Below are positions 9,450-19,527 of a stretch of DNA of 29,138 bases, piece after piece. The DNA lies in NCBI GenBank assembly GCA_977017575.1, contig CDRNVI010000234.1:1-29138 (forward strand), read 5' to 3'. Position numbers and translations under genes: made by a program. Below the pieces are notes generated by a model that was not told where the DNA came from, made no database searches, and saw only the letters and a list, made by a program, of their open reading frames with translations. The DNA comes from Paramoeba atlantica (lineage: Eukaryota > Discosea). Each line of letters opens with the position of its first letter. Within the stretch, counting starts at the first letter, position 1.

Positions 9450-11621
9450 AAAAAAAGTGAAAGAAAGAAAAGACCTCTTGAAACCAAGGAAGGCTTTCCA
9501 GCCTCCAAAGGTTTCAGCAATGTGTTACACAAGATCGATCAGAACAATGTTAGACTATACCAAGGTTTAATCATGTGCCTGAACTCAAAAACTGTTGTTG
9601 GAGCCAAGTCAAGACCAACAAAGTTAGTGGGATCACTGGATTTTAGACCAGGACTTCCCAACTTCAATGAGGTTATCAAAGCAATTGAAAATGTGACTTC
9701 TCTTAAAGGGAAGATTTTTGTGAACATCAAGCAGGGCCATTTTGTGATCTCAGCGCTCAAGAACATGGATGCTGCCAGTGTAGAAAAAGAGTTTTTGAGC
9801 AAAGGTGACAAATTGGTGAAAAAACTCAAGAAATCCTTTGTCTGGAGGAACAATGAGGATGCAAAATTGTGGGGGCTCAAAATCAGGGTTCCCTTTGAAG
9901 CCAAGGGTGTGGAGTGGATCCAGAATCTTTTTGCTGGCTCAAATTCTCTTCTGAGACATAACTTGAAGAAAGTAGTTCAAATAGCCCAGAATTGTATTAT
10001 TTTGGTTTACACCCAAATTCCCATTAACTTTGTCCATCTCATTGCCCACACCAAGGGGTGGTTGGGGATTAGTGATACTCAAGCTTGAGTTAGGACCCCA
10101 GCGAGGCCCTTTGATAAAGTGGTGAAATGCCCCACTTGCCAAATTAACCATCCTGCTTGTTTGGATTGTTTATTTGAAATTTTACAAAAAAAGGATCTAA
10201 GTGAAGTTGGCAATATGATGAGAACAGAAATATACTTGATCAACACCTGCGACCCCAAAGGAGTTAAGATAAGAAATCAAGCTGCTAGAGATGGTGTGCA
10301 ATTTAACTTCATCTTGCCTGAAGGAGTCCCCTCATCCTGTACCCCCCTCAGTAATACTGGTGGGTCTATGGTGGTGGGCCCTGAGAGAATAGATCAAACT
10401 TCCCCCAAGTCACAAGCTTCTAAGCCTTCTGAAGATCTCTCCCCCATTGGTGTTAAAAAAGATGGCTTAAATTTACCTGCACGTAATTCTGGTGGCCAAG
10501 GGTTGGTGTCTCATTTGCCTAATGTTATTCCTGCTGAACCTACCCCTCTGAAGGGCCCCCCTCCTGTGAAGAAGAGCCATGAAGCCATACCCAACAACTT
10601 CAAAGTACCTTCTTCCACAACTAAGGGATCAGCTGTCCAAAGGAGTTCCTCTGTGGGTCCAGTCAAGCATGATGCTGCAGCTCTGATTAAGACAAGTTCA
10701 TTTTCTCCCATCAGGACCAAACCCTTTTCTAAAATTAAAACGATAAATGGGATCAGCAAACAAGTTAGTGGATTCTCAGTGCCCCCCCTATTGCCAGCCC
10801 AGTGATCACAAGCTCAACCAAAAAAGAAGGGTACCCAGACATTGGTGAACACATGTTCCAACCCAGTAGTCTCTTCCTTTAAGTCTACTTCTTTACATCC
10901 AAAAGAGACTGTGGGCAAGTCAAGAAATTGTGCTGATTCTGTGATCCAAAAGAAGGAGAACAGAAGAAGCCAACCTGTTTCTGACCCTGCTCCTATCTTC
11001 ATCAATGAAGAAAACTTACTGTTTGAAAATGGATTGGTGGAGGAACCTAACAATAGAAGGGAGGTGAAATCAATGTTCAAGAAATTGAACCTGAACATCA
11101 AATGGACAAGTGTAACTGAGGATTTCAGAAGAGTTTATGAGGGGTTGGAGAATGGCTCAATTTTCCCAAAGGATAGGAGATTAAGGCATCAAGCTTTCTA
11201 TTTGGTTGAGTACCTTGTGAAGACAGGATGCACTAAGAGGAAGAAGGGTGGATCAGAAGAGGTGATTAATGTTAGAGTAGGGTGGGAGAAAGGAAAGAAT
11301 GAGAGTGAAGAGGAAAAAGGAAAAATATCACAAAAGAAAAGAAAAATCGCACAAGAAAAGGAGAGTGGGGAAAGAAAGTTGGTGAATTTTCCAAATGAGG
11401 AAGGGGTGGGTGTTGTTCATCCACTTATAGAAAAATCCAAGGAAAGAAGTGGTGGTGTCCAAGACAGTGTCCCCTTTTCCTTTTTGTTTGAAGGGTCAGA
11501 TATGAGAGTGGAAGGAGAAGAGGAGGAAGAGGGGGATGCTATGGAGATTGAAATAAACAAGGAGTTTGCCAGAACAACCCAAGCAAGGAGAGAGAGTGAG
11601 GGAGGGAAGTCAGTCATTTAA
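9450..11621 (+). pseudogene. LINE-ref ORF1 (nucleic-acid-binding type protein), broken
   Basis: One frame runs from after TAA at 9447 to TAA at 11619, with two TGA stops inside (10086 and 10803). The original would be about 720 residues. The first part (about 9590-10080) has an LVGSLDF..GLPNF..VIKAIE pattern shared with LINE-B; it loosely recalls the RRM-like domain of plant LINE ORF1 (DUF4283), which is inference. A C-x2-C-x3-H-x5-C knuckle follows at 10128-10169. Then come a Pro/Ser-rich linker (about 10330-10800), a conserved-looking block near 11070-11230 and a very charged end. No in-frame ATG precedes MCLN near 9573, so the true start is uncertain. The role is expected to be RNA binding in the LINE particle. 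Confidence 0.82.
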
Positions 11622-11703
11622 AAAAAAAAAAACACAAAAACATAAAAACACAAAAACATAAAAACACAAAAACACAAAAAAAAACAAAAAAAAACAAACA
11701 AAC
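11622..11703 (+). repeat. A-rich inter-ORF spacer with AAAAACAY units
   Basis: Right after the ORF1 stop lies an A run and then imperfect units of AAAAACAC or AAAAACAT, followed by AAAC units. It separates ORF1 (frame ending at 11621) from ORF2, whose frame is shifted and is open only after a stop at 11659-11661. It may matter for how ORF2 translation starts, or may be simple repeat expansion. Confidence 0.75.
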
Positions 11704-14700
11704 AATGCTAAACTCAGGAAGAAGAAGAATAAGAAGAGAAAGGAAAAGGGATTGGTGGATATTAGAAGTAGCTTTGGTGTGGGCCCCCAGGTAGCTCCTC
11801 CCCCAACAACAAACTTGCCTAATGTATCCCAGTCAGAGTGCCTCTGAGGAGGGGAGCAGGATCAACAGAGAAAACAAGAGAAAAGAAAGAGAAACAGAAA
11901 CTCTGGATCAAAACCTTTATGGGAAAGATCCCCAGCCAACACAAACAGAACAAGAAAACAACAACAAAGAAACAGAAAAGCAAGAAGAAGAACAACAAAA
12001 GGAATCACAACTGAGAAAAGCACAGAATCACTGAAACTCAACTCAAATCAGAATCCCAAGCCTACACAGCAACCAAAGAAGGAAGAAAGCAACAAAAGAT
12101 GATGATAACAAAAGAAGAGAACAAAAAGCAAGCAAGGCAAGCCAAAAGATCACAAAGGAAAGCAAAGAGAGAGAGAGAGAGCAACAAGAAAGCAGAAAGA
12201 AAGCAGAAGGCAGCAAAGTGGCAAGAAAAAAGGGCAAAAAACGTGAACGTGAAAACTGAATAAAAGGAGCACTAAAAATCTTGTGATTTTGGCTAAAATC
12301 ATGATAAAATGGTGCACAGCTGTCTGTGAGGCTCAGGGCTCTCCGAAAGGACCAAAACTCATGATAAAAGGCATCAAGGAAGCTCAGGGAAGGCTCAGGG
12401 AGGCTCAAGTAACTGAAAAGGCACTGAAAGGCACAACTTCCATGTTGGAAGCAGGTCTCACCCCAACACCTCCCCCCAGGTCCTCCAAGTGAGCCTGGAG
12501 TTGACCCCTGTGATAGGTCCTCAGCTAATTTAAGTGAGAGTGATGAATGTAGGTTTCCTGATGCATGTGTTATTTCTTGGAACATGAATGGGATTCAAAA
12601 TTTCGAAAAATTGAGAACCCTTCAGAAGATGGCTGGGAGTTGTCAGCCTCTTTTCATTTTAATTCAAGAATCTCACTCTGATTTTGAATGTGACCTCAAT
12701 CTCATCAGGAACCAATTGAGGAAGTATATCTGGTTGAGAGACAACTCCTCTGGAAAGAGGAGGGGTCTGCTCATTGGAGTTAGGTGGATGGAGGGGGTGA
12801 AAGAGATCTCTCCCTGTTTCTTTAACCAGACCATGAGTGGATTATTTGGTGTTCATGTGACTATTGGATCGACAAACTATTCTGTCCTGAATATATACCA
12901 TCACCCTGACCTCAAAGTAGCCACCATCTTGCAGGAGGCCACTTGATTCTTTGGCCAGAACCCCAGGAGCATAAATATCTTTGGGGGTGATTTCAATTGG
13001 GATGTGAAGGAAAAACAGATGGGGGAAATTGAAAAGTGTTGTGCTTCTCTCCATATGTTATGCTTGAAATGGGATGAACCCACCCATTATAAAGGAAGGT
13101 GTATTGACCATATCTTCTTCTTGTCCAAGGCTCCATTAAAACATTTGTTTATCAATGCCATCCTGTCCAGCTTTAAAGATCATGCACTGCTGATTGGAGG
13201 ATCCTCATTTAAGGAATGGAAGATTCGGGCGAATAAGAAATCCATCCCTAAGTATTTGATTAATGACCATGGGTTCATCAACACTCTTATTGAGAGGATG
13301 AGTACCTTCTTCAAGGGTGATGATTCCAATGAGTTTTTGACCAGATTTAAGACCACAGCTTGGGAATTAGTTCCCTACTGGAGAGAAAGAAACACTGAGG
13401 CAGCATTGTTCAGAGAACTGTGGAAGATCCACTCTCTTGTAAGATCCCTTCACAATTCTCACATTCTTAGGAAATCTACTGTCCAGAGGCCATACTCTTC
13501 CCTTGAAATGGGTCTGTTGGACCAGGCCTCCCTTGGTTGGAAGGGTCTGAAGGAAGGGAAGTTGTGGAGGAGAGGAATAATCCCTAGAATGATTTCTGCA
13601 GTGCTCAAGAAGATTGAATGTATTGAAGGACAGTTGGGGATCTTTATTAACAGTCACCCTGTGAGGCCTAAAGTGAGATCATCCCCAAGGGTTAAAGGAA
13701 TTGTTGTGGATGGGGTCATTTCCAGAGATAATGGTGTGGTCCAGAAAGCAATTAAAGAATTTTGAGGGAATCTTTTGGGCTCAGTGAGGTCATACAACAA
13801 GGACTCTCTCCAGAAGCTGATTGAAAACCATAAACCTCGGTTTCTTAAGGTTGATTACCATGTTGTTAATGGGGCCAAGGTTGATAAACTGCTGCAACAG
13901 TGCAATAATTCAAGTGCTGGCCCAGATGGTATCCCCTTTGCTCTCTACAGAGTGACAAGTGAACAACTGTGTGATATGTGGTGTGAACTTATCCAAAGAG
14001 CTGGGGAATCAATGGATTTCCTTGAGTCATTTGGGGAGAGTCAATACATGATGGGTTTATGGAAGCAGTGGCAGAGGGCAAGGACATGACCATCCTCCAA
14101 ACTGATTTCTGTAAGGCCTATGATTATGTTAACTGTGAAGCCCTTATGGAGTTGCTGATTGGATTGAATGCTCCACCCCAAGTCCTTGAAGTTGTATTTA
14201 AAGTTCTGCAAGAGTCAGATACATGGCTCCCAACTGTAGGATCGAATGATAAGACACAGAAGGAAGCCATCAAGAGCCGGACTGGTGTGTGACAAGGCTG
14301 CTCCATTTCACCTCTTTTGTTCATTATTCTTTTTGATGTTTTGTTGGTTAGTTTGAACAATGGGGGTGACCTTGAGAAGCTTGCTGGGTTCATGGATGAC
14401 TTAGCCCTTCTCCTTCACAGAGTCCAATCCATAAATTCCTTGACCTCAATTTTCCAAAAATATGAACAAGGAACCAAAGCCAAACTCAACTACAACAAAT
14501 GCTTTGTATTGTCAACTGAAAAATTCTCTCCTGTGGGCCCTTGGGCTGAAATGCCTTCAGCTAATTATTTGGGAGAGGAGACTGTGTACTTGGGAGTTAC
14601 AATTTCTTGAAGAATGAACCCAACTAAAGACTGGGAAGGGGTGATCAAGAAAATGCGGAAGGTTGGAACAACAATTAAGTAAAGGAAAGGCAGCTTCAAG

Positions 14701-16126
14701 GAGAGAGTCTGGATGATCAATACTTACCTTATTCCTTGTATGGGTTATTTGGCAAGATTTAAGCTTATCTTGAAAGTTGTCTCCTTGAAGATGTGGAAGG
14801 CCATTCATTCAGCCTTAGGCACATATGCAAATCTAAAGTCCTGTGTAATAACCTCCCTTCATCCCCCTTTCTTTGAAAAACCCCAAGTTAGACACTCTAT
14901 TCTGTTTAACTGGGCTCTGCTGATATCAAGGAAACCTCTCCAAGATCATTATAGGAATCCATTGTCTATTGGGGCCATGAGGATTGATGCTTTGGAAGCT
15001 AGTGGTGCTATCTCAGAACAAGTGAGGATGGGCTCCAAAACCAAGAGATCCTTCTCTCTCCTCTCTTAGAACATTTCTGTGGGAGTGGAGAATTTCTATG
15101 TGGGGGATGGATGCTTGAAATGTGTGATCTATAATTTGTCTCTTCCACAAAGACCCCAGATTAAGCAGAACCTTCTGAAGTTCTTTTTGAGGGGTCTTCC
15201 AACTGTGGATAAGATTGTCCATTTTACATCTGTGAGTCCACTTTGTCGGCTGTGTAGGAAAGCCAAAGAGTCAAGGGTGCATCTCCTTGAAGGATATCTG
15301 AAAGCTAAGGTGATTTTGAAAACTATTGGGAGGAAATGCTTTGTTTTAAAGATTCCTGGGTAGGAGAGTGCTGACTTTATGTGTGGATTTACGAACCAGT
15401 ATCTAAAGAAGGCTGAAGCATCTGCAGTGAGTGCAACCTTATTGAGCTTGTGGATCACTGTATGTGCAGAAGGATTGAAGTTCCCAAGCTTTGCTGTTAA
15501 AATTTTTGATGAAATTGCTAAGACAAACAAGATGATCCCTAAACAGACAAAAAGAAAGGCTCCCCCCAAAGGTAAAAGAGAAGTGAAACAACCAAAGTTC
15601 AAGTACCCTGCCTTGCAAGTGTTTTATGATGGCTCTGGGCATGTAGATCCCCACATCAGGGGATCTGGGTATGTGATTATTAAGGAAGGTTTGAAGGTTG
15701 GAGGTGGATTTGAAACAATCCCATTAAGCTCAAATAATTTGGGTGAGTTTTCAGGATGCTTAGCTGGTCTACAACAAGTTATTGGTTTTGGGCAACATGT
15801 AGAGATGGTGGGAGATTGTAAAATTCTGACTGAGGCAGCACCTAAGATGAAATCAATTGATAATTTTGAGCTCAATGAGATCCTATCTGAGATCAGAAAT
15901 ATTGCTGAAAGTAAATTTGCCAAAGTGGAGTACACTCATGTGTATTGCAAATTCAACAAGAGGTCAGATGCAATTGCAATAGAGAGGAGTATGAGCAAGC
16001 AAGGAACCATTGGTTGAAGAGAGTAATGAGACCTTCCATTGTAAGGAAGATTATTAGGCCTATTAAAGCTGTTGAGAAGAAAAGAATTTTGAAAGAGATT
16101 CAAATGAGAAATAGAAAGAAACATTA
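11704..16126 (+). pseudogene. LINE-ref ORF2: endonuclease - RT - knuckle - RNase H, broken
   Basis: ORF2 would nick target DNA and copy the LINE RNA in place. A basic, Pro-rich N-terminus lies at 11704-12560. The APE-type endonuclease follows at 12569-13215: SWNMNG, LIQES, NIYHHP, GGDFN, CIDHI and KDH are all visible, with KDH where SDH is usual. RT: GPDGIP near 13920, motif A TDFCKAYD near 14103, GV.QGCSISPLL at 14284-14320, FMDD at 14389-14400. A C-x2-C...H knuckle is at 15245-15282. RNase H: Asp 15628-15630, Glu 15744-15746, Asp 15814-15816, Asp 15967-15969. Stops: TGA 12944, 13763, 14290, 14608; TAA 14680; TAG 15067, 15361. There is a frameshift near 14056. RT between FGES and QYMM is deleted, and most of the post-RNase H tail is deleted at about 15975. 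No ATG precedes the SWNMNG motif. Confidence 0.9.
11845..12468 (+). mobile_element. TG...CA-bounded 624-bp element, candidate solo LTR (copy 2)
   Basis: The second copy of the 2091-2716 element, inserted in LINE-ref ORF2 upstream of the endonuclease. It begins TGAGGAGGGG, ends CCCCAACA, and is flanked by CCTC at 11841-11844 and 12469-12472. The LINE frame on the left (VSQSECL) and right (PPGPPSEPG) is the same frame once the insert and one CCTC are set aside, so the boundaries are well supported. It looks whole at both ends. CG steps present in copy 1 are TG or CA here, so this copy has been more exposed to deamination. Confidence 0.65.
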
Positions 16127-16127
16127 G

Positions 16128-16273
16128 AGCTTTTGGCTACTAAGTTGGCACTGAAGTGGGTTGATTCTACTTGATTATAATAATTTAATTTAAGTGTATT
16201 CTTAGGTGTTTAGATTACACTTCATTTCAATAAATGGCATCTCTAATGTCTAAAATTTAAAAAAAAAAAAAAA
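16128..16273 (+). other. LINE-ref 3' UTR and poly(A) tail
   Basis: A short 3' UTR after the final TAG. The last 40 bases contain CAATAAATGGCATCTC and AATGTCTAAAATTT before a poly(A). Similar ends are seen in LINE-D (AATAAATGGCACCTAG), LINE-C (on the minus strand near 19560) and the palindrome arms, so this is the conserved LINE 3' end. AATAAA is a likely polyadenylation signal. Confidence 0.85.
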
Positions 16274-16519
16274 GAAAATATTAAAAACATTATTTTTTCT
16301 TTTTGCTCACTTGAATGTAAAAAACAAAACAGATTATTCTTTGCCCTGTCTGCTAAAAAGCAAAGAATAAATTCTCTGAAAAGGAGTTTAAGTGAATTAA
16401 AGGTCTTTGGACCATTTGAACCTAAAGAGGTGAAACTCTATCTTTGTTATTTTTAACCTTAAAAAATTAGTGGTTTTGAGTTAGGCCATCACCTAATAAA
16501 GTTCAGTGTTAAAAAGAAA
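16274..16519 (+). mobile_element. SINE1 copy d, body half
   Basis: The continuation of the SINE head at 9160-9252 after LINE-ref entered. The central hairpin arms here are CTTTGC and GCAAAG. The tail reads AATAAAGTTCAGTGTTAAAAAG. It is followed by the SINE's right target duplication at 16520-16532. Confidence 0.92.
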
Positions 16520-16532
16520 AAATTTATTGTTT

Positions 16533-16813
16533 CAAACATAGCTAAACTTAAGAAAAAACCAAAACAATTATCAATTGTGAAGTGGTTGGAGTTTGAGGAA
16601 GAAAAGAGTAGGCAGGTGAAGGAAAGAAGGAAAGAAAAGAAAGAGAAAGAAAGAAAGAAAAAAGTTAAGGGCAAATCATGGAAAAGATTGGCAGTGTATC
16701 ACAAAGGAAACCAACTAAGTAAGTTTATTTTTTTTATCAACAAACAAAAAGAGTATTCATATGAGACAATAAATATAACAAGTGTGGAATTAACAAGAAA
16801 TAAAATAGAATGA
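16533..16813 (+). pseudogene. Charged, possibly coding remnant (LINE-B side of the nest)
   Basis: This directly continues the sequence at 9146-9159 once SINE1 and LINE-ref are discounted. An open frame runs through it, rich in Lys, Glu and Arg (FEEEKSRQVKERRKEKK), with a GAAA repeat near 16640. It could be the charged C-terminus of LINE-B ORF1, as LINE-ref ORF1 also ends in a charged stretch, but I could not align the two. It may be low-complexity sequence that happens to be open. Confidence 0.4.
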
Positions 16814-18005
16814 AAGACAAAAACACATAAGAAAAAGGATGTGGTGGAGAGATTAAATCACAGATAAATGTTACAGAACATAGAATTAATTAACATAAAG
16901 ATTATATAAAATAGACAAATAAGATGGTGTGAAAATATTAAGAGAATAACTTGAATTCAGAGTGAGAACTGGGTGGGAAGAGCTCAGATGAGAGAGACAG
17001 GAATACATGCAGAATCAAAATAGTCTGTACAGTCTTACAAATATTCATCAGGGATATTCACACAACAGGGGAGCACAGTGGTGTACAAAGAGAAACAGAT
17101 TAATTTACATAACATGGAATCAGTTTACACCAGAATTCTGACACATCCTTCCAAATGAATATGTTTCATATAAATCAGAAGAAGGAATTTCACAACACAT
17201 CAGAAATCAAGAACAATTAAAGCAAAGCAGCAAAACAAATGGAATTTACATTTAGCACAGCAAATCAAGATGAGGTGAACAGACAGAGACCTATCATTGA
17301 ACCAAATATCAAGCCATTAAGGAAATCAGAATGAATCACAAAATCACAAAAACAAATATCAGTTGAATAGAATGGAAAAACATAAGGAATTGGTGCAGAA
17401 GCAATTAATAATTCAAAACATATTACTTTGAAACAAAAGAGGGATCAACATGAGAGCACAAGAGATAATCAGAGAACTTAAGGTATGGACATGGAGAACA
17501 AGACAGAAAAATTTAATTCAGAAATTCAAAAATAATATAACCCAGGAAAAGAGAAATCAATCCAACAAAAACAGCAGGAAATAGGAAGAGAGGGATTTGT
17601 GTTCACTATTGGAGACACAGGTGGTGCATTGAATCTTTAGAAATGCTATGTTCACTCATCATTGAGCAAGGATTGGAAGGAAGAAAGAATAAGTGTTCAA
17701 TAGGAATCACTATTGCATAGTTCCTCTAGATATGCTACATTTACTCATCATTAAGAAAGGAAGGTGCTGAAGATGTTGAAAAGAAGAATCTTTCAAAGAA
17801 AAGCAAAACAAGTCATCATAAGATGAACCAGTAAGATCAAAAGTAGAAAATCAAAATGTTTTCAATAGAGATAAAGAAATCAAAAGTCCAGTAGAAATTA
17901 TTAAAGTGTTATAAGCTTCAGAGATAATTGGGAATAGGTGAGAAGGACATTGGACAGAAAGCAACAGGAATGGAGCACAACAGCAACAAAAAAGATAAAA
18001 AAGAT
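16814..18005. other. A-rich DNA without genes
   Basis: No frame of useful length and no recognised element. The plus strand is strongly A-rich, continuous in character with the inverted repeat arm that follows; its counterpart would lie beyond the right edge of the window. A small local duplication is visible: ATGCTATGTTCACTCATCATT near 17645 and a similar block near 17734. Confidence 0.7.
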
Positions 18006-19527
18006 CATCTAGAATAGTGTTGAAAACATGGTTCAGAGGCAAAGCATTCCAGGTATGCATTTCCAAAATTCAGGGGATGAATTTTCAAAGATAAATCGCA
18101 TATCATATATATAGAAACAAATATATTATTATACAAAGAATAAATGCTGATCAAATCAACAAATGTTACAATTGCATTGAGATTTTGAGAAGAGAGGTGA
18201 GAAAAACATGAGCTGAAAGAAGAACATTAAAGAAAAAATATCATAGGGCTAGTGAAAATCTATTGCAAGGGTGAGAAAAACAAAAACTCAGAGAATCAGA
18301 GAAAATAAAACTCAAAACTCACTTGAAAAAACAAAAACAAGGTAATGGAGTTATAAAAGAACAAAGAGGGGACATGAGAACTCCCTTTGAAGGTAACAGG
18401 TGTTTCAAAAGCAAAGTAATGTCAAAAAGCATTGTTTAAGGAATTGCAAAGATAAAAGCAATCATCAAATTGCAGGTAGAATAGAAAAAAAATGGGATAA
18501 CAATCTCCAAAAATGATAATAACATCGAAACAGAGGAAGAAAGAACAATATTTACAATCAACCATAAAACAAAAGAGAATTGGAAAGCAAAAACCAAATC
18601 AAAAGATTAAATTGCACAACAATAATTTGACAAGAATAAACTATAGGGAATAATGAAGGAAATCAAATAATACCAAAATATTTTTAAGTGAAGCCAAGAA
18701 ATTAGTTACAAGTCACACAAACACTTCTTTCCAATTTGATATTTTGATCTCATCACAATTAAGGCATTTCAAAACAAGAGAGAGTATTAACCATCAAATC
18801 ATAAAACTAAATCAATAGAGGAAATTCAAAATCAACTTATTAAAGACTAAAAAAAGACTTAATTCCAATAAATCAACCAATAATTAGAATAAAATGTAAA
18901 TGGTGCAAGATGCTCAATGGAACTTACTGAAAATAAAACCATTACAAATCAAATTCAAGAATCAGCATCATTACCAGAGAATAAACAAAAACATAAGATT
19001 ATAACAGAAGGAAAAGCAAATCAAGATTTCTCAAAAAAAAAAGAAACTTAGAACAGAGAATATCAATGATAAGAAAGAAGCATCAGCAATTGAATCAACT
19101 TCAAAACAAACAAATCAAATTAGAGAGGTCAAAACTTGAGGGAAAGTACAGTAATTAAAATCAAAACAGCTTCAGAGGTGGTACATCTGAAATGACACAA
19201 ATACAATTTTTTCATAGAATACCCTTCCAACACCAAAATGGGTTTCAAAATTCAAGTAGGAGTATCCAAGAGAGGAATCCAAGTGAAAATAAAGTCCAGA
19301 ATCAAAATCACAAAAGGTAAGAGGAAGGTATAAATTTGATAATTTCAAAGCAAAAAAGGAAATCAGGAAAATTTCCATCATCAACTAAAAACAAAAGAAC
19401 AAGAAAAATCATCCTGAGGCATCAATTCAAGAATAACAAATTCAAAATGATATTGTTACAAGAAAAATAAGAAGATGGAATCAATTATTTCTTCAATAAA
19501 ATCAACACAGGGATAAATTCAATCAGT
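18006..19527 (-). repeat. Left arm of a 1.5-kb inverted non-coding repeat
   Basis: The reverse complement of this stretch matches 27617-29138 over its whole length with few indels; by eye about nine in ten bases agree. It is A-rich on the plus strand and T-rich on the minus strand and has no plausible frame. On the left it runs on into similar A-rich DNA. On the right it ends where the LINE-C tail enters, just after AATTCAATCAG. The rest of the repeat is not found on the far side of LINE-C, so that side has been rearranged or lost. Confidence 0.88.

Larger units (their letters stand above)
9253..16273 (+). mobile_element. LINE-ref: end-to-end LINE insertion (ORF1 + ORF2)
   Basis: A 7.0-kb LINE bounded by a perfect 15-bp target-site duplication, GAAAATATTAAAAAC, at 9238-9252 and 16274-16288. 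The duplication comes from the SINE1 it entered. Order: a 15-A run (9253-9267), 5' UTR (9268-9449), ORF1, an A-rich spacer, ORF2 (endonuclease, RT, knuckle, RNase H), 3' UTR, and poly(A) at 16259-16273. Setting aside the 624-bp element inside it, the LINE is about 6.4 kb. It is dead: stops occur in both ORFs, with two internal deletions and at least one frameshift. Most stops fit C-to-T or G-to-A change. The 3' end motif AATAAATGGCATC near 16231 is shared with LINE-D. Confidence 0.93.

Noticed and set aside
10086-15363. TGA codons in LINE-ref as selenocysteine or a changed genetic code
   Set aside because: TAA and TAG occur in the same way, the related copies have Trp, Gln or Arg at several of these sites, and deamination explains them more simply. 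The recurring positions are kept as a separate finding.
17851-19384. Short minus-strand frames in the A-rich arm
   Set aside because: They are under 75 codons, broken in the mirror copy, and hydrophobic only because of base composition.
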